From Candidula unifasciata (taxonomy: Eukaryota > Mollusca > Gastropoda > Stylommatophora > Geomitridae): a stretch of DNA of 64,000 bases. Under the pieces are notes generated by a model, which saw only the letters and a list, made by a program, of their open reading frames with translations, was not told the DNA's origin and made no database searches. A program made the translations under genes and the position numbers. Location: the NCBI GenBank assembly GCA_905116865.2, contig CAJHNH020006223.1, forward strand, positions 683,249-747,248. Direction: 5' to 3'. This document shows, one piece after another, positions 60,085 through 64,000 of this stretch (position 1 is its first letter; every line of letters starts with the position of its first letter).

Positions 60085-60662
60085 GTAGCGCGGTTTTATT
60101 ATTTTGTAAAAAGCATATCGTACTCGTTGCAGCGTCATGATAGACGGCTTAGGATCTACCGTAGGCTAAACAAATTTTTAGCTCAATATTGTGTTGATGA
60201 AGCTCTGCTGCACTGTGGTGGAGGTGTAATGGTGTGGAGAATGATCAGTTACAACACAAGGAGTCACTTGGTACACATTGAAGGAAGCTTGTATGAGTAA
60301 CGATGCATCAATGACTACTTGTCCTTCCATTTTGGGATGCCAACAGATATCTTTTTCAACAGGACAATGCCGGATTCCATTCTGCAGGTTGACCACACAG
60401 TTCTTGGCTGCCATTAACATTTAAAAACCTCCCTGACCATCCCTGTCGGCAGACATGAGTCAGATTGAGCACCTGAGGGATGAGCTGCAAAGACTTGATT
60501 GTGACCGAGAAGTTGTTCCAGCCAATGGTAGTTAGCTGTTCAAGTCACTCCAGGAAGAGTGGGCAGCCACCCCTCAAGGCCCACATCAGACATCTGATGG
60601 CATCCATGCCCAGGAGATATCAGTCACTGATTCACGCAAGAGGAGGCCACACACCATACTAA
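60085..60662 (+). pseudogene. Decayed Tc1/mariner transposase, C-terminal part
   Basis: Pieces in order across frames: GGGGVMVWRMISYNTRSHLV near 60,217 (family GGGSVMVW), FFNRTMPDSILQ (damaged Q-D-N-A-x-x-H block), MSQIEHLRDELQR near 60,457 (family NPIEHLWD), LQEEWAATPQ, and the conserved end RHLMASMPRRYQSLIHARGG with HTPY and a stop at 60,660. Several stops and frameshifts are present. Terminal repeats were not found. Confidence 0.85.
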
Positions 60663-60699
60663 CGGGAAAAACCGTACGCCTAAAAATTATCGGGACCGA

Positions 60700-60702
60700 A
60701 TT

Positions 60703-60737
<35 letters not shown>
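60700..60737. repeat. Poly-A tract of about 35
   Basis: A run following ccgaattgc, broken once by G at its end. Confidence 0.9.
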
Positions 60738-60739
<2 letters not shown>

Positions 60740-61059
60740 AGCTATGTCAATTGATTAGTGGAACCCTAAGGTATTCTTGTGTGAAATTTGAATAATTTCA
60801 CCTATAGTTATAGCGTTACAAAGATGTAGAATATCAAAATTGTGAGTATGTATGTTCCTTTCGGTAACTATTTATCCCCCCGCCCCCCTTTTTTTGGACA
60901 GTATATTCAATATTATCGACCATTTATGTTTTATAAATTTGGTGACTGTCGTAGGAGCCCAAGCAAACTTTGTCCGGGTGCCCATAATGCTGTTAAGACG
61001 TCTCTAGTCCTAGGCGGGTAATGAGTCATTACAAGGATGCGCGGTGAGTGAGTGAGTGA

Positions 61060-61268
61060 CTTTCTACCCCACTAGGACATCACACAAGCGACAAACACCC
61101 GATGACACAAAGTGCCACCATGTGGATAAGGATCGCCGTGGAGAGGTCACAGAAACCGCGTTCAGACAATTGGCCACATTTATGGGCTGCCTATATTGCG
61201 GTCCCTGGCAAAAGCCAGGGTGGGGCTTCGAATAACAAAAAATTTCGTCCTAAAAAGGACGAAACTGG
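61060..61268 (-). mobile_element. SINE family SH, antisense
   Basis: The sequence runs from ttctaccccactaggacatc, caaacacccgatgacacaaa to caaaagccagggtggggctt and aatttcgtcctaaaaaggac. Confidence 0.78.
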
Positions 61269-61404
61269 ATTTAGGATGCGCGGTTCTCGTCCGCAGCTTT
61301 TATAGTGTCTGTTGTTGGGACATTTTTTAGGCAGCCGAAATAGCACGAGAAATGAATTCACTGGTGTGGCTGGCACTCACATGTTTTCCTCTACTATTTC
61401 ATTT

Positions 61405-61650
61405 GGGAGCCGTGGTAGCGTAGTTGCTAACTAGACGTTGCCTTGCCGGCCTGAAAGTTAAATCTGCAAGGAAGCGAATCATCTCCGCCCCCCTTTTTTT
61501 AATCAAATTACTTTTATGGCTCGCAGTTCCTTCCAGACCAAAAAAAGGTTCCAAGTCTTACGAAGCAGAGGCTGCTGGTGTGATGTTGACCACATTATCC
61601 ATCAAGTGTCGATTGGGCCACACACACAAAACAAGTGTAGGTCTAAGCAG
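61405..61650 (+). mobile_element. SINE family SB
   Basis: The head ggtagcgtagttgctaacta, then ggctgctggtgtgatgttga, cacattatccatcaagtgtc, with the middle diverged. Confidence 0.65.
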
Positions 61651-61964
61651 GGTCGTATTTGGTGCATTGTGAAACATGTGCAGGTACCCAGTTAAGAAAG
61701 TTTGTCACGTATCTTTTACAGTACGTTGCGGAACCAAGCCCAGCATTTTTTTGGGCTATAAAGCTGCGATTCTTAAGCTGCCGGTCGCGACCCTTTTTTT
61801 TTGGTCGAACGAACCTTTCACAGGGGTCCCCTAAGACCATCTGAAAGACATATTGATTGAAGTTATGAAGGAAAATAATTGTTTGGGGGTCGCCACAACA
61901 TGAGGAAAATGCATTAAAGGGTCGCGGTATTAGGAAGGTTGAGAGCCACTGTTGTAAAGGCGAT

Positions 61965-62140
61965 GCTGTGCAAATTTTACGTTCAGTAGTTTGCCATTGC
62001 TCTGAACGATCAGCAAACGATTCTACTATCAAAACCAGCGCGACATTCTGTTGAAAAATCGCCGGCAGATGGGATCGAACCCAGCACCCCGGTTTTACGA
62101 AGTGCTTTCGCAACGACTAAGCCACAGGCGCCGACAGACT
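61965..62140 (-). mobile_element. SINE family SD, antisense
   Basis: The B-box complement gggatcgaacccagcaccc at about 62,070 and the reversed A box gactaagccacaggcgcc. The body has acgttcagtagtttgccatt. Confidence 0.8.
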
Positions 62141-62186
62141 GTAAAGTACAGACGGAAAATGCATTTGATTGGTGTCTCTCTCTCCC

Positions 62187-62201
62187 CCCCCCCCCCACCC
62201 C
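62187..62201. repeat. Poly-C tract
   Basis: C-rich run following (TC)n. Confidence 0.85.
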
Positions 62202-62214
62202 CAGCCAATGAAAA

Positions 62215-63010
62215 TGTTTAGAATAGGAACATTTTAATAATAAAAGAAAGAAGTAATTGTACTTTATTGTAACTCCTATTACAGGTAAAAGTTAATAGGA
62301 TGGAATTAAATATTTCTCAAGTCAAGTTCCCACCTGACTTAAATTTTAATATACGCTGAAGGAATCACCAACCCAAAGGCAACAACAGAAGCAACGCTTA
62401 ATAAGCCCAGCAAAGCTACTCATGGCCAAGAAAGACGCCGAACAAGAAATCTCCATCAGAATGTCACTGTTTTATTGGAAGTTTGGACAGGGGACGGTCA
62501 AAGCAGATGGGAGACTAGGAGTAGGAAACGAAAGGTATATAAGTTATCTCTAAGTTTCATCAATCTTTTAAGTTTCCCAGCTTGTCTTGTCTCCAGTCAC
62601 TCAAGCGTGGCAGGCAAGTAAGGGTCATCGCGTCGTGAACTTCAGGGATTTAGTTGCTTCTCTATGGTAAAAATGGGACCTTTATAAATGTCATGGACCG
62701 TTTTAAATTTTGTGTCCTCTAGTTACTACTTTTACTTTTAAAGAAACAAAAAAATTCAAATCGGTTACACGAGGGAGAAGTAAGTGTTATCTTTGCGTAT
62801 TTTAATCTAGTCTGTTATAATTGTACATACAAAATCCATAACTGATGTAGTTCTATTGAAAACATCCCCAATAGACATCATTATTATTTATATACCATTT
62901 ACTTTGAAATTTATACTTGTTTGGCACTACCATAATTATATCAGGGGTTTTTTTTTCTGGTAATAAGCAGAGATACCAAGTAATGGCACCCTTTTTAAAG
63001 CCATAATTTT
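62215..63010. other. Intergenic, no feature seen
   Basis: No coding frame, repeat or motif could be supported in this stretch on either strand. Confidence 0.4.
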
Positions 63011-63013
63011 TCA

Positions 63014-63205
63014 GCTCTGTGGCTAAGTCGATGCGAACGCTTCGTAATGCCGCGATGCCGGGTTCGATCCCAGCTGCGGGCCATGCGACTTGCGTTGGTT
63101 TCGACAGTGGTATCAGGAAAGCCGACCGTCCAGGGGCAATGGCAAACTACTGCACGTAAATTTGCAACGTCCTGTAAAAGATACGCAACTAACCTTTTGT
63201 AACAT
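63014..63205 (+). mobile_element. tRNA-derived SINE family SD
   Basis: The A box tggctaagtcg and perfect B box ggttcgatccc. The body gcgacttgcgttggtttcga and tttgcaacgtcctgtaaaag closely follows 21,408-21,650. Confidence 0.85.
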
Positions 63206-63209
63206 ATAC

Positions 63210-63925
63210 TTTGTGGTGATTACAGGTACCTTGTTTGGGCACTTTGTTGTGAGCACCGGAACCTTTTTTCCAGATAAATCCCCGGTTACTATGTATATAT
63301 ATGTATGTATATATATGTATATGTATGTATATGTATTCTGTGAAAAAACAAGAAAGGTGTAAATGAATTAATCAAATGGGTTAAAAGGCGAGAGAAAGGA
63401 TTTCACTGCACCTGATTTTATCAATATAGATCTCATCAGAGCGACTTATAGCCAACCGAGAACGTCGTCAAACGCCCGAATTCTGTAGCTCAAACAACAA
63501 CCCACAGGATCTGCAAAACATCTGCATTCTATGACCTGAACGACAAGAGTCGAGCATCCAAGCCACGACCTCCAGAGTGAAAGAAAAATAACTTAAGAGC
63601 TTTCAAGTTTCCCCTCATTGGTTCGTTCACTTTCCAAGGTTCGCTGACATAGCAGAGCATGTTCATGTTTAATTAAAGTGAATAATTACACACACTATTT
63701 CCTCATTTTTCAAAAGCAGTGTTTGCTTGGTTTACCTCGTTCATAACTTCTGCCACATATCATCCATCTGATGCTATGAATGGTCCCACATATTTGAATT
63801 TATGTAGATAGAAGGCACTATATGATCATCAAAATGGTTTCAAGTGATATACTTATGCATATCAAACTGAACAATTTACACTCCTAGAATCTATTATAAT
63901 TATTAGAATATTTATGCAATATTTT
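63210..63925. other. Intergenic, no clear feature
   Basis: A short (TATG)n microsatellite at 63,290-63,335. Otherwise no supported gene or repeat. Confidence 0.4.
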
Positions 63926-63929
63926 AATT

Positions 63930-64000
63930 CTTCTTTCTTCTTCTGCCTTTTTATCCCCCAATGGAGCATAGGCCCTCAACCAACTCACGCCAAGTCGTTC
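63930..64000. repeat. Start of the cttcttcttctgcc repeat, cut by window edge
   Basis: Same opening as 33,395 (ttcttcttctgccttttt, cccaatggagcataggccct), and an inverted relative near 45,780-45,850. Confidence 0.5.

Overview
This is a eukaryotic nuclear window: AT-rich, intron-rich, and packed with non-LTR retrotransposon pieces, tRNA-derived SINEs, DNA-transposon relics, minisatellites and long homopolymers. The two real genes are animal orthologues. The repeat style (several SINE families, LINE ends carrying short tandem tails, many poly-G and TA tracts) suggests a lophotrochozoan, most likely a gastropod mollusc. The species assignment is inference.

Layout. Both genes lie head-to-tail on the minus strand. 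(1) Positions 1-15263 hold the 5' part of SMC3, the cohesin ATPase. Nine exons join in frame into 241 residues, a tenth is cut by the left window edge, and one small exon between them is not securely found. (2) Positions 15264-24260 are intergenic: LINE and SINE fragments, a 25-bp tandem repeat and a few tRNA-like SINEs. (3) At 24261-24452 there is a coding-looking terminal exon of unknown identity. (4) Positions 25253-56443 hold a complete MCMBP (MCM-binding protein) gene with 15 coding exons that join in frame into 625 residues. One of its introns has AT-AC ends and U12-type (minor spliceosome) signals. Its introns hold a 38-bp minisatellite of about 35 copies, a young 5'-truncated LINE with a perfect 14-bp target duplication, a non-autonomous piggyBac element and a 129-bp TTAA-flanked MITE. 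(5) Positions 56444-64000 lie upstream of MCMBP and hold LINE fragments, SINEs, a long GA/CT tract and a decayed Tc1/mariner transposase.

How the genes relate. SMC3 forms the cohesin ring, and MCMBP binds and handles the MCM helicase during replication. Both act in S phase, and plant MCMBP (ETG1) is known to be needed for sister-chromatid cohesion. Each upstream region has a plausible site for such genes: a YY1-like motif at SMC3 and a perfect E2F-type site at MCMBP. Most other open reading frames are shadows or repeat fragments. LINE and SINE boundaries are read by eye and are approximate unless a target duplication is given.
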